A stretch of DNA of 64,000 nucleotides from Pseudomonas costantinii (GTDB lineage: Bacteria > Pseudomonadota > Gammaproteobacteria > Pseudomonadales > Pseudomonadaceae): contig NZ_MDDR01000052.1 in NCBI RefSeq assembly GCF_001870435.1, forward strand, positions 1 through 64,000. Reading direction: 5' to 3'. Under the pieces are notes generated by a model. That model was not told where the DNA came from, made no database searches, and worked only from the letters and a program-made list of their open reading frames with translations. Shown here one piece after another: positions 55,451 through 64,000 of this stretch (positions within the stretch are counted from its first letter, which is position 1; each line of letters starts with the position of its first letter). Position numbers and translations under genes: made by a program.

Positions 55451-56386
55451 ACGGCAGGGTATCGGGCCGGACTGCTGGTTTTTCTTCACCTCGACATGCT
55501 TGGCCAACAGTCCAGGCAATTGCGCTTGCAGGCACTCCACCCACGTCCGCACCTTGGCATCCAGAAAGCGCCGCGACGGATACACCGCAAAGATATTGCG
55601 TTCGCGCAGCCGGTAATCGGGCAACAGCCGCACCAGTGATCCATCCTGCAAGGCCGGGTATGCGCTGAAAAACGGTAATAGGCTGATGCCCATGCCCTCC
55701 TGCGTGACCTTGACCATCGCGTCCGCGACGTTGGTCCTGAAAGTGTCGCCAGGTGAGATCGCGATATCCTCCTCCCCCTTGAACAGCCACGCATCTTCCT
55801 GAAAGTCCTGAAGGTGCAAGCGTCGGTGTTGCATCAATTGACGTGGATGCTCAGGCACACCGTACTTGGCCAGGTAGCTCGGTGCAGCACAGGGCACGCT
55901 GAACAACTGCCCGACCGTCTGGCTGACCAGTGCCGAATCCGGCAATGCATGGGCGATGGAGATCACCACGTCATGCCCTTCTTCCAGGGGATCGGGGTTG
56001 TGCTGGGAAAGGGTCAGTTCCACAGACACCTCCGGGTAGCGCTCACAGTAGCGGGCAATCAAAGGCGCGATCAGCACGCCGAGCCCGCTCATGCAGTGCA
56101 CACGCAAGCGTCCGCGAGGGTTGAGGTGAGCCCCGCTGGCCTCGGCGGTAGCCTCGCGCACGTCGTGAAGAATGTCCCGGCAACGCAGCAGAAAACGTTC
56201 ACCGGACTCGGTGAGGCTCAGGCGGCGAGTGGTGCGTTGCAGCAGGCGCGTCTCGAGGTGTTTCTCCAGGTCGGAGATCAGCCGTGAGACCTGCGCGCCA
56301 GAGAGGTCCAAAGCCTCTGCAGCACTTGCAAAACTACCGCTGTCGACCACCCGGGCAAACACCAGCATGCCGTTGAGCACGTCCAT
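55445..56386 (-). CDS. LysR-family transcriptional regulator
   Basis: Regulator of 313 residues: winged helix (FARVVDSGSFASAAEALDLSGAQVSRLISDLEKHLE) and LysR effector domain of the CrgA/DhcR-like branch (LRVHCMSGLGVLIAPLI). AAGG stands before the ATG. The divergent neighbour, 110 bases away, is the small DUF2790 gene; control of that gene or of itself is possible. Target and effector are not evident. Confidence 0.92.
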   Translation of the reverse strand: MDVLNGMLVFARVVDSGSFASAAEALDLSGAQVSRLISDLEKHLETRLLQRTTRRLSLTESGERFLLRCRDILHDVREATAEASGAHLNPRGRLRVHCMSGLGVLIAPLIARYCERYPEVSVELTLSQHNPDPLEEGHDVVISIAHALPDSALVSQTVGQLFSVPCAAPSYLAKYGVPEHPRQLMQHRRLHLQDFQEDAWLFKGEEDIAISPGDTFRTNVADAMVKVTQEGMGISLLPFFSAYPALQDGSLVRLLPDYRLRERNIFAVYPSRRFLDAKVRTWVECLQAQLPGLLAKHVEVKKNQQSGPIPCRL

Positions 56387-56496
56387 CAGCGTTGCGCCTT
56401 GATTGCTACGTGATACGTACGAGTCATTTACCTGTTCCTGTCTTTAACGCGACGCCGGAATCACTACACTGAACCCTACAAACAGAGGGTCATATC

Positions 56497-56721
56497 ATGA
56501 ACGTCAAACTTCTCAGCCTCATCCTGCTCTTCACCGCCACCGGCGCCTTCGCCGCCGACGGCAATCACAGCCCGGCGCCGGATATCCAGCACGTTGTGTC
56601 CATCACGCCCGTGCCTGGCAGTTGCCAGGTGGAACCAGCGACCCTGGTGTACCTCGACAGCCAGGGCGCCAGCCACACCGTCAACTACACGGTCATGGGC
56701 ACGTGCCAGGGCGGGGTTTAA
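56497..56721 (+). CDS. DUF2790-family small secreted protein
   Basis: A 74-residue protein with a signal peptide (LILLFTATGAFAADG, cut near residue 19). The mature 55 residues contain two Cys that could form a disulphide and the VVSITPVPGSCQVEPATLVYLDSQG core of DUF2790, a family found almost only in Pseudomonas. Function unknown. An AGAGGG ribosome site precedes the ATG. Its stop overlaps that of the convergent benF. Confidence 0.88.
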   Translation: MNVKLLSLILLFTATGAFAADGNHSPAPDIQHVVSITPVPGSCQVEPATLVYLDSQGASHTVNYTVMGTCQGGV

Positions 56722-57974
56722 AGCAGCTTCCAGGTGTAACTGAGGATCAGCCGGTTCTCATCGATATCGCTGCGGTAGTTTGAGCGCGCCATCACATTGC
56801 GCACCCGAATACCCAAGCCACTCAACAGGCCACTTTGCACGGCATAACCGATGTCCAGGTCGCGCTCGCGGTCCTTGCCCTCGTAACCGGCGCCGGTGGT
56901 GACGTTATCGCCGGTGATATAGCGCACTGTGGTGGTCAGCCCTGGAATCCCCAGCGCGACGAAGTCGTAGTCGTAACGCACCTGCCAGGAGCGCTCGTCG
57001 GTGTAGGCGAACTCGTAGGTAGGCACCTCGTTACCCAGCGGCGTGATGTTGGCAAATACACGCGCAAACGCGCTGTCGCCGTACATCGCCTGGTAACCGA
57101 CGTAAAAAGTGTGGCCGCCACGCTTGGCCGACAACAGCGAGAAAAACGCCTGGTTGTCGATCTTGCCAAGCAACTTGTCGCCATCTTCGCGCGCGGTGTA
57201 GTAACCCAGGTTGGCGCCCAATACCCAGTCGCCGATCGGCTGGCTGTGCTTGAGGCCGACAAAGTCCTGGGCGTAGATGTCTTTCAACTGGCCATGCCAG
57301 TAACTCAGGCTGGTGCGGTTGGTGTTGAAGGCGTAGTCGCCACCGACGTAGTTGAAGGCGTCACTCTCAGCCCCACGCTGCGGCACATGGCCGAGCATGG
57401 CGATCATCTTCTCCTCACCGGCCTCATTGCGCAGGCTGGTGCGGGTCAAGTGCCCGGCCTGCAGCGTGAGGCCGGCGATCTCGCTGGAGCTGATGCCCAC
57501 CCCCTGGTAACTCGGCGGCAGCAGCCGAATATCGCTGAATGCCAGCACCGGCAGGTTGGGCTGCAGTTCACCGACCTTCAGTTCGGTCTTGGAGATCCGG
57601 GTCTTGAAGGTCAGGCCCAAACGGCTGTATTCGTCGGCGGCGCGCCCATCCCCCTTGACCGGCAGCAAGCCGGTATTGACCCGGTCCGGGCTGCTGTCGA
57701 GTTTGAGGCCCAAAGTGCCCTGCGCATCCAGGCCAAAGCCGACCGGGCCTTGGGTGTAGCCGGACTTGTAGGTCAGGATAAAACCCTGGGCCCACTCCTC
57801 TGCCTTGGATTGTTTGTTGGCCCCGACGATGTCGGAGAAGTCGCGACTGAAGTAATAGTTGCGGGCCTGCAAGGTGGCCGTGGAGTCTTCGATAAAGCCA
57901 CCCTCGCCCGCTGCCGCCGACAGGGGAACGCCCAACAGGGAAAGCCAGATACGCTGCGTCGTCTGCTGATTCAT
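56718..57974 (-). CDS. benF: OprD-family porin, probable benzoate channel
   Basis: Outer-membrane porin of 418 residues with a signal peptide ending near SAAAGEG. OprD features: FIEDSTATLQARNYYFSRDF at the start of the mature protein, AQGFILTYKSGYTQGPVGFGLDAQG, and a C-terminal LILSYTWKLL. It follows benK by 38 bases on the same strand as the last gene of the benzoate operon, the usual place of benF. The symbol rests on this context. It lets benzoate through the outer membrane. Confidence 0.87.
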   Translation of the reverse strand: MNQQTTQRIWLSLLGVPLSAAAGEGGFIEDSTATLQARNYYFSRDFSDIVGANKQSKAEEWAQGFILTYKSGYTQGPVGFGLDAQGTLGLKLDSSPDRVNTGLLPVKGDGRAADEYSRLGLTFKTRISKTELKVGELQPNLPVLAFSDIRLLPPSYQGVGISSSEIAGLTLQAGHLTRTSLRNEAGEEKMIAMLGHVPQRGAESDAFNYVGGDYAFNTNRTSLSYWHGQLKDIYAQDFVGLKHSQPIGDWVLGANLGYYTAREDGDKLLGKIDNQAFFSLLSAKRGGHTFYVGYQAMYGDSAFARVFANITPLGNEVPTYEFAYTDERSWQVRYDYDFVALGIPGLTTTVRYITGDNVTTGAGYEGKDRERDLDIGYAVQSGLLSGLGIRVRNVMARSNYRSDIDENRLILSYTWKLL

Positions 57975-58012
57975 GTCGTTGCTCTTAGTTATTGTTATCG
58001 ACGGTTTGAAAC

Positions 58013-59347
58013 TTAAAGCGCGCGGGCTGGCGCCAAGTCGGCACTCACTCGACGCTCATTCAGCGCATAGGCCGTCATCGCCAACGCAGCGACGGCACCG
58101 GGAATGGCAAAGGCCATGAAGTTCAGTTGCAGCGGCAGTTCGATCCCCATCAGCGCACCGCCCAACAGCGGGCCGACGATGGCGCCGTTGCGCCCAATGC
58201 CGGACGCCCAGCCCAGGCCCGTGGAACGAATGGATAAGCCATAGAGTTGCGCGGCCCCCGCGTACAGCAGGATTTGCGTGCCAATGGTGGTGGCGCCCGC
58301 GATAAAGATCAGCAAGTACAACACCGGCATCGGACTGTTGAAGCCCAGCAGGCTGATCGACACGGCGGCAACGATAAAGAACCCGATCATGACTTTCACC
58401 AGGTTCAGCCGATCCCCCAACCAGCCCCCCAGAATCGCCCCGGCCATGCCGCCGAAATTCAGCGCGAGCAGGAATGACAGGCTCGACCCCAGGCTGTAAC
58501 CGGCACTCGCCATCAGCTTGGGCAGCCAGGAACTCAGGGCGTAGACCATCAACAAGCAGCAAAAAAACGCGATCCAGATCGCCGCCGTGCGTACCGCCAA
58601 GCCATGGCGAAACAGCTCGATCACCGAGGCGCCCTTGCCTTTGCCGGCACTGATGTGCAGCGTGTCCCCCGCCTCGATCTGGCTGTGCGGCGACAGGCGC
58701 TTGAGCAGCGTGCGCGCCTGCTCCAACCGGCCTTGTCGAATCAAGAAACCAATCGACTCCGGCAGCCACAACAGAATCAACGGCAGCAGCAAAAGCGGCA
58801 CGGTGGCGACGAAGAACATCGACTCCCAGCCATAACGCGGCAGCATGAAAATCCCCACGCCCGCCGAGAGCATGCCGCCCAGGGAGTAGCCGCTGAACAT
58901 CAGCGCCACCAGGGTGCTGCGGATTTTCTTCGGCGCGTATTCGTTCATCAGCGCGACTGCGTTGGGCATCAGCCCGCCACAGCCGAGCCCGGCGATAAAC
59001 CGGCAGATGCCGAATTCGGTGGGGTTACTGGCAAAGCCGTTAACCACGGTGGCAACGCTGAACAGCGCAAAGCAAATCGCAATGCCTTTCTTGCGGCCGA
59101 TGCGGTCCGCCAGGCTACCGAACACCAGCGCGCCGAACATCATGCCGAACAGCGCATAACTCCCCAACGCGCCGGCCTGCAAGGGGGTCAGCCCCCACTC
59201 CTTCATGATCACCGGCAAGACCACGCCGTAGATAAACAAGTCATAGCCGTCAAAGATCAACAGCAAGGCACATAGGCCCATGACCAGCCAGTGAAAGCGG
59301 CTGAAATGGGCGTTGTCGATAATCGAATGGACATCATGGGTACGCAT
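58013..59347 (-). CDS. benK: Aromatic-acid/H+ symporter (benzoate transporter)
   Basis: Inner-membrane MFS protein of 444 residues with twelve hydrophobic helices. It shows the aromatic-acid symporter hallmark Asp in FDGYDLFIYG (helix 1) and the loop GSLADRIGRKKGI between helices 2 and 3. It lies 54 bases after benD and before benF. Benzoate uptake with protons is the known role of BenK. A GAGAG ribosome site precedes the ATG. Confidence 0.93.
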   Translation of the reverse strand: MRTHDVHSIIDNAHFSRFHWLVMGLCALLLIFDGYDLFIYGVVLPVIMKEWGLTPLQAGALGSYALFGMMFGALVFGSLADRIGRKKGIAICFALFSVATVVNGFASNPTEFGICRFIAGLGCGGLMPNAVALMNEYAPKKIRSTLVALMFSGYSLGGMLSAGVGIFMLPRYGWESMFFVATVPLLLLPLILLWLPESIGFLIRQGRLEQARTLLKRLSPHSQIEAGDTLHISAGKGKGASVIELFRHGLAVRTAAIWIAFFCCLLMVYALSSWLPKLMASAGYSLGSSLSFLLALNFGGMAGAILGGWLGDRLNLVKVMIGFFIVAAVSISLLGFNSPMPVLYLLIFIAGATTIGTQILLYAGAAQLYGLSIRSTGLGWASGIGRNGAIVGPLLGGALMGIELPLQLNFMAFAIPGAVAALAMTAYALNERRVSADLAPARAL

Positions 59348-59401
59348 GGCAGTGCTCTCATTATTGTTGTTGTGAGTCAGTGTCTGCAGGTGAGGCGTGG
59401 C

Positions 59402-60163
59402 TCAGCCGAGGTCGCCGCCTCCCACCGGCAAGGTCACGCCGGTGATGTAGGAGGCCTCGTCGGAGGCCAGAAACAGAATCGCGCCGACTTGTTCGTCGAT
59501 GCTGCCGTAACGCTTCATCGGGCTGCTGTCGAGGGTCTGGTCGACGATCTGCTGGTACCAGACGCGCTCCTGCTCGCTTTGCGGCTGGCTGTTACGCGGG
59601 ATCCGGCGCGGTGGCGCTTCGGTGCCACCCGGCGCCGTCGCATTGACGCGAATGCCGCTGCCGGCGGTCTCCAGCGCCAGGCAGGCCGTCAGGGCATTCA
59701 CGCCGCCCTTGGCCGCGCCATACGGCACGCGGTTGACCCCGCGCGTAGCGATGGAAGAGACATTGACGATGGCGCCGCTGCCCTGCTCCAACAGGTAGGG
59801 CAATACGCAATGACAGCACCACAGCGTCGGGAACAACGAGCGGCGCACCTCGGCTTCGATTTCTGCTTCTGCGTAATGCTCGAACGGCTTGGCCCAGATG
59901 GTCCCGCCAACGTTGTTGACCAAAATATCAATGCGCCCGAACCGCGTTTTGGCAGCCGCCATCACCCGCGCGCACTCGGCGTGCTGTTCCAGGTCGGCGG
60001 TCAGGATCAACGCCCGTTCATGCTGCAATTCATGCACCAGATCTGAGCGATCGACCGCGACCAGCCAGGCGCCCTCCTCCAGCAAACGCTCGGCGACATG
60101 CCGGCCGATGCCCTGGGCGGCGCCGGTCACCAGCGCCACCTTGTTGTTGAAACGTGGAGTCAT
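59402..60163 (-). CDS. benD: Benzoate cis-diol dehydrogenase
   Basis: SDR enzyme of 253 residues that oxidises and decarboxylates the 1,2-dihydroxy-cyclohexadiene carboxylate made by BenABC to catechol, using NAD+. Motifs: TGAAQGIGRHVAERLLEEGA (near 12), NNVGG (near 84), NVSSI and YGAAKGG (near 154). ATG 60163 is picked because GAGGAAATC lies before it, ten bases after the benC stop. Length and order agree with benD of other pseudomonads. Confidence 0.95.
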   Translation of the reverse strand: MTPRFNNKVALVTGAAQGIGRHVAERLLEEGAWLVAVDRSDLVHELQHERALILTADLEQHAECARVMAAAKTRFGRIDILVNNVGGTIWAKPFEHYAEAEIEAEVRRSLFPTLWCCHCVLPYLLEQGSGAIVNVSSIATRGVNRVPYGAAKGGVNALTACLALETAGSGIRVNATAPGGTEAPPRRIPRNSQPQSEQERVWYQQIVDQTLDSSPMKRYGSIDEQVGAILFLASDEASYITGVTLPVGGGDLG

Positions 60164-60173
60164 GTTGATTTCC

Positions 60174-61196
60174 TCAGGCGGCATCGCCGGTGACGATGGC
60201 GTTGGGCGTGAACTTCTCGTAATGGAAGCTGGCCGGGCTCACGCCTTGGTTTTTGAAGTGCTGGCGTACTGCGTCGACCATCGGCGGCGGGCCGCACAGG
60301 TACACGTCGACGTCGCCGCCGTTGAGCACCTCGCTCGCCATATGCTGGGTGACATAGCCTTGCTGCGGGTGAGCGGTCTGCGGGTCGGCCACGCAGGTCA
60401 CAAAGCTGAAGTCAGGCAAGCGTTTAGCGAAGGCTTCCAGCGCCGCGACCAGCACCAAATCCTGATCCCGCGTCACGCCATAGATCATCCTGATTGGGCG
60501 GGTTTCCTTGCGCTCAGCCAACACTTCGAGCATCGACAAGAACGGCGCCAAACCGGTCCCGCCGGCCAGCAACAACACCGGCCGGGCGACTTCGCGCAGG
60601 TAAAAACTGCCCAACGGCCCGGTCATCGGCACCGCATCACCCGGCTGGGCACGTTCCAGCCAGCCGCTCATCAGCCCACCCGGCACATGCTTGATCAAAA
60701 AACTGGCGCAGTTGTCGCCAGGGCGGCTGCTGAAGGAATACGAGCGAGTCTGCCCGCTGCCCGGCACGCCGATATTCACGTACTGGCCCGGCAGAAATAC
60801 CGGCGCTTGGTCCAGCTCGAAACTCACCTCCAGGGCAGCATCGGCGTGGCGGGTGATGCTTGCGACCGTCGCAGCAAATTGCGCGGTGCCGGTCTTGCAG
60901 GCGCTGGACGGCACCGGCACGGCAATCACGCAATCGGACTGCGGCACCATCTGGCACGTCAACACTTGGCGTTCCTGGGCTTCATCCTCGTTCAGGGCGT
61001 CTTCGATGTAGTCGTCACCCAAGTCATAGGCGCCAGTTTCACAGCGGCATTTGCAGGTGCCGCACACACCGTCCGAGCAGTCCATGGGCAGGTTGATACG
61101 TTGGCGAAAGGCTGCATCGAGGACCTTCTCACCCACCTTGCAGTCGATGAAACGGGTCACCCCGTCCTCGAAGTTCAGGGCAATGGCGTACGTCAT
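60174..61196 (-). CDS. benC: Benzoate dioxygenase reductase
   Basis: Electron-transfer subunit of 340 residues. An N-terminal plant-type ferredoxin domain carries Cys residues in CSDGVCGTCKCRC (near 40-53) plus a fourth Cys in VLTCQM. Then come an FAD-binding domain (RSYSFSS) and an NAD domain (LLLAGGTGLAPFLSML). It passes electrons from NADH to BenA. ATG 61196 has GAGGA upstream; an earlier in-frame codon would add ten residues and is less likely. Confidence 0.96.
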   Translation of the reverse strand: MTYAIALNFEDGVTRFIDCKVGEKVLDAAFRQRINLPMDCSDGVCGTCKCRCETGAYDLGDDYIEDALNEDEAQERQVLTCQMVPQSDCVIAVPVPSSACKTGTAQFAATVASITRHADAALEVSFELDQAPVFLPGQYVNIGVPGSGQTRSYSFSSRPGDNCASFLIKHVPGGLMSGWLERAQPGDAVPMTGPLGSFYLREVARPVLLLAGGTGLAPFLSMLEVLAERKETRPIRMIYGVTRDQDLVLVAALEAFAKRLPDFSFVTCVADPQTAHPQQGYVTQHMASEVLNGGDVDVYLCGPPPMVDAVRQHFKNQGVSPASFHYEKFTPNAIVTGDAA

Positions 61197-61206
61197 GGCA
61201 GTGTCC

Positions 61207-61695
61207 TCAGATGTGGTAGATATCAATGACCTGATGGATGTAATCGTTTTTCAGCACCACCTTCTTGCGCGTGATCAGCGGCTGTTCGGCGCGGATGTCC
61301 AGGTGATAGAACGAGGTGCCGAAATACGTATCCGTGGTCTTGTAGCGATGGCTGAGGGTTTGCCAGTTGAAACGCAGTTCCACCTGCTCGCCGTCGTCGG
61401 CGAGGACTTCAAGGTTAGTGATCAGGTGCGCCGTGCGCGGCTCCGGGGTGCTGGCGCTGGAGCGCTCGGTCTTGATCCGGAACACACGGTCTTCCAGGCC
61501 GTCACGGCTGGGGTAATAAATCAGCGAGATTTCGCTTTGCGGGTCTTCGGTCAGGGTGTCCTGGTCGTCCCACGCTGGCATCCAGAATTCCACCTTGGGT
61601 GAATAGCACTCCAGCCATTCGTCCCATTGGCGGTCATCCAGCAAGCGCGCTTCGCGGTAGAGAAAGTCCAGCAGGCGGTCGCGGGAAAGGCTCAT
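61207..61695 (-). CDS. benB: Benzoate dioxygenase small subunit
   Basis: Beta subunit of 162 residues, of NTF2-like fold, needed for the structure of the oxygenase. The start LLDFLYREARLLDDRQWDEWLECY and the YYPSRDGLEDRVFRIKT segment are typical. Its ATG overlaps the benA stop codon (ATGA), so the two subunits are made together. Confidence 0.96.
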   Translation of the reverse strand: MSLSRDRLLDFLYREARLLDDRQWDEWLECYSPKVEFWMPAWDDQDTLTEDPQSEISLIYYPSRDGLEDRVFRIKTERSSASTPEPRTAHLITNLEVLADDGEQVELRFNWQTLSHRYKTTDTYFGTSFYHLDIRAEQPLITRKKVVLKNDYIHQVIDIYHI

Positions 61696-63068
61696 GACAG
61701 CACCGCCTTGTCGGTAGCAATCAAGCCTTGCTGTTCTTGCTTGATGGCGCGCTGCAAGCTTTCAGCCCAATGCGCATGCTGGCGCACGAACAGGCCTTCG
61801 TCTTCGGTTTTGATGCCGCTGAGCTGCGGGTGCATGCCCATGGCCTTGGCGTTCTCGTCGGCGCCTTCGACCCACTGTTTGGCGCCACGGCTGAGGTCAT
61901 TCCATAAGGTAGTCGCGCCTTGGTAGCCGGTCTGGCAGGCGCGGAACTCTTCGAGGTCGTCCGGCGTGCCCATGCCACTGACGTTGAAGAAGTCTTCGTA
62001 CTGGCGGATACGCGTCGCGCGCTCCTGGGCGCTTTCACCGATGGGCGCCATGCAATAAATCGTCACTTCGGTTTTGTCGACCGCGATCGGCCGCACCACG
62101 CGGATCTGCGTGGAGAACTGGTCCATCAGGTACACATTGGGGTAGAGGCAGAGGTTGCGCGTCTGGTCGACGATAAAGTCGGCGCGCTCCTGGCCCAGGC
62201 GCTCGGCCAGCTCGGCGCGGTGTGCATGCACCGGGCGAACCTCCGGGTTGAGCAGGCGTGTCCACAGCAGGATATGCCCGTGGTCGAAGGCATACACGCC
62301 GCCCAGGCTTTTCGACCAGCCGTTGGCGTCGACGGTGCGCGTGCCTTCCGTTTCGTAATTGCGCCGGCCCATGGTCGCCGAGTAGTTCCAGTGCACGGAG
62401 CTGACGTGATAGCCGTCGGCGCCATTCTCAATCTGCAACTTCCAGTTGCCGTCGTAGACGTAAGACGAACTGCCGCGCAGCACTTCCAGGCCCAGCGGCG
62501 CCTGATCGACCATCTGGTCGATGATCACACGGGTCTCGCCCAAGTAATCGCTGAGCTCCGGCACCGCCTCGCTGAGGCTGCCGAACAGAAAGCCGCGATA
62601 GTTTTCAAAGCGCCCCAGGCGCTTGAGGTCGTGGGAACCGTCACAGTCAAAACTGTCCGGGTAGGCGCCGGTCTTGGCGTCCTTCACTTTGAGCAGCTTG
62701 CCGGCGTTACTGAAGGTCCAGCCGTGGAATGGGCAGGTAAACGAGCCCTTGTTGCCTTGCTTGCGGCGGCACAACATCGCGCCACGGTGGGCACAGGCGT
62801 TGACCAGCCCGTGCAGCGTGCCTTGTTTATCGCGCGTAATGACGACGGGCTGGCGGCCAATCCAGGTGGTGAAGTAATCGTTGATCTCAGGCACCTGGCT
62901 TTCATGGGCCAGGTAGATCCAACCCCCTTCGAAGATGTGCTTCATCTCCAGGGCGAACAGGTCGGGGTCGGTAAAAATATCGCGGCGGCAGCGGAAAACC
63001 CCGGTAGCGGGATCTTCCTGAACGGATTCGCCCAGTTGGCGAGCGAGTCGGTCGAGTGTGCTGATCAT
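61692..63068 (-). CDS. benA: Benzoate 1,2-dioxygenase large subunit
   Basis: Catalytic alpha subunit of 458 residues. The Rieske iron-sulphur site is CAHRGAMLC (near 90) and CPFHGWTF (near 111), giving C-x-H...C-x2-H. The mononuclear iron site has NGADGYHVSSVHW (near 220-235), with both His ligands and a bridging Asp. It adds oxygen across C1 and C2 of benzoate. It is the first gene of the operon, 107 bases from the benR stop, with two BenR boxes between. Confidence 0.97.
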   Translation of the reverse strand: MISTLDRLARQLGESVQEDPATGVFRCRRDIFTDPDLFALEMKHIFEGGWIYLAHESQVPEINDYFTTWIGRQPVVITRDKQGTLHGLVNACAHRGAMLCRRKQGNKGSFTCPFHGWTFSNAGKLLKVKDAKTGAYPDSFDCDGSHDLKRLGRFENYRGFLFGSLSEAVPELSDYLGETRVIIDQMVDQAPLGLEVLRGSSSYVYDGNWKLQIENGADGYHVSSVHWNYSATMGRRNYETEGTRTVDANGWSKSLGGVYAFDHGHILLWTRLLNPEVRPVHAHRAELAERLGQERADFIVDQTRNLCLYPNVYLMDQFSTQIRVVRPIAVDKTEVTIYCMAPIGESAQERATRIRQYEDFFNVSGMGTPDDLEEFRACQTGYQGATTLWNDLSRGAKQWVEGADENAKAMGMHPQLSGIKTEDEGLFVRQHAHWAESLQRAIKQEQQGLIATDKAVLS

Positions 63069-63133
63069 GGGGTAGGCCCTCGGTTGTTCTTGTATCAGGC
63101 CCCCTCACCTTATGTATTTGCCCTACCCCTCAA

Positions 63134-63169
63134 TATCCGCTGACTGCAAATCGCTATCCGCCAAGCGCA
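63134..63169 (-). promoter_or_regulatory. Tandem BenR/XylS operator of the benA promoter
   Basis: On the minus strand two direct repeats read TGCGCTTGGCGGATA (63155-63169) and TGCAGTCAGCGGATA (63134-63148). The family box is TGCA-N6-GGNTA; the second is perfect and the first has one change. Their starts are 21 bp apart, as in the Pm and ben promoters. BenR with benzoate should activate benA from here; RNA polymerase would bind about 63100-63133. Confidence 0.85.
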
Positions 63170-63175
63170 AACCGT

Positions 63176-64000
63176 TTAGCGTTGACGCTTCCACGTCTGC
63201 GAAGGCAGCTCGCCAAAGCGCTTGCGATAGGATTCGGAGAAGCGCCCCAAGTGCAGAAAACCATGGTCCAGCGCCACCTCCGTCACACTGCGCGTCGTCG
63301 CCAGTTGCAACCTGGCATGCACCCGCTCAAGCTTGCGTTGCCGCACATAATCACGCGGCGACAAACCGACCTGACGTTCAAACAGGCTATACAGCGAACG
63401 CTCGCTGACCTTCGCGATCGCCATCAACTGCTCGACGCTAATGTCGTCGGTCAAATGCGCCTCGATAAACTCACGCACCGCTTCAAAGCCACCACCTTGA
63501 ACCGGCTGCGGGATAACACGCAGCACGTTACTGGCCAGCAGCGCCAACAGCTTACTTGCGACAATCCGCTCATACAGACCCTGCACCTCAGGCTCTGCGG
63601 CATTTTCCGCCTCATGGCAGATCAGCCCCAGCAGTTGCAGGAACCCGTTCATGTCGCTGAGCGCATGGCGTGCAGCCGCGAAACGGATGCCCTGCTGCGG
63701 CAACGTCCAGTGCTGCTCAAGGCAGGCGTTTTCCAACAGGCGCACCGGCAACTTGATGATGAATTTTTCGCAGTCGGCGGAATAAGTCAGGTCCACCGGA
63801 TCATCCGGATTAATCAGCAAGACCTCCCCCGGCCCGAACACCTGCTCTTCACCCCGAGAGTTGGAACGGCAGTGACCCGTCAGCAGAATTTGCAGGTGAT
63901 AAATCGTTTCCAGCGCCACCGACGTAACCCGCACCGGCGCGCCGTAGCTGATACGGCACAGGTCCAGGCTGGAAAAAGTCCGGTGACTGATACTCGCCTG
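63176..64000 (-). CDS. benR: AraC/XylS-family activator of the ben operon (N-terminus outside window)
   Basis: The visible 275 residues hold the end of a cupin-like sensor region (FGPGEVLLINPDDPVDL) and the two C-terminal helix-turn-helix units (ISVEQLMAIAKVSERSLYSLFERQVGLSPRDYVRQRKL and VTEVALDHGFLHLGRFSESYRKRFG). The frame is open to the window edge. BenR is normally about 318 residues, so roughly 40 are missing. Its place beside benA and the operator behind it support the name. Confidence 0.92.
   Translation of the reverse strand, partial: QASISHRTFSSLDLCRISYGAPVRVTSVALETIYHLQILLTGHCRSNSRGEEQVFGPGEVLLINPDDPVDLTYSADCEKFIIKLPVRLLENACLEQHWTLPQQGIRFAAARHALSDMNGFLQLLGLICHEAENAAEPEVQGLYERIVASKLLALLASNVLRVIPQPVQGGGFEAVREFIEAHLTDDISVEQLMAIAKVSERSLYSLFERQVGLSPRDYVRQRKLERVHARLQLATTRSVTEVALDHGFLHLGRFSESYRKRFGELPSQTWKRQR

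Noticed and set aside
1..64000. tRNA or rRNA genes, CRISPR arrays, insertion sequences, phage genes
   Set aside because: None could be recognised by reading; no repeat-spacer pattern, transposase motif or integrase was found.

Overview
The window looks like a chromosomal segment of a fluorescent Pseudomonas. The indications are GC-rich coding sequence, NodT/LuxR/SyrD-type genes beside a lipopeptide synthetase, an OprD-family porin, a DUF2790 protein and a complete benABCD-benK-benF set with a BenR-type operator. No rRNA, tRNA, CRISPR array, insertion sequence or phage gene was seen.

Left end (1-20.4 kb): a lipopeptide biosynthesis locus. Two NRPS genes on the minus strand overlap by four bases: a complete three-module synthetase with a lipid-starter C domain (5754-15413) and a second one that runs off the window edge (1-5757). 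Substrate-pocket residues read by eye predict Thr-Pro-Ser(atypical)-Leu-Val for the first five residues. This matches the start of tolaasin and sessilin (Dhb-Pro-Ser-Leu-Val). The locus also carries a SyrD/PvdE-type ABC exporter, a LuxR-family regulator preceded by a possible 23-codon leader, a NodT-type outer-membrane lipoprotein and a small gene coupled to it.

20.4-36.5 kb: an accessory metabolic region. It holds a TetR regulator; a likely operon of a NylB-like hydrolase, an outer-membrane barrel and a PotF-type binding protein; a HypX-like formyltransferase/enoyl-CoA hydratase fusion with an ANR-like box upstream; an MFS exporter; an aldehyde dehydrogenase divergent from an AraC regulator; two SDRs; and a LysR regulator divergent from two tandem aldo/keto reductases, the second with a Tat signal.

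36.5-52.8 kb: transport and sensing. A TonB receptor is followed by a tightly packed Dpp/Opp-type ABC system, suggesting uptake of one compound across both membranes. A secreted SnoaL-like protein faces a four-gene kinase-regulator operon in which every junction overlaps by four bases. Next come a PhyH-type dioxygenase and an OpuAC-type binding protein, divergent from a LysR regulator.

52.8-64 kb: a zinc-independent MDR oxidoreductase and an SDR divergent from a TetR regulator with a clear palindromic operator, then a LysR regulator, a DUF2790 protein and the benzoate operon (benA-B-C-D-K-F on the minus strand). benR is cut by the right edge. Two BenR/XylS boxes spaced 21 bp lie between benR and benA. 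Catechol produced by this operon would have to be opened by cat or pca genes outside the window.
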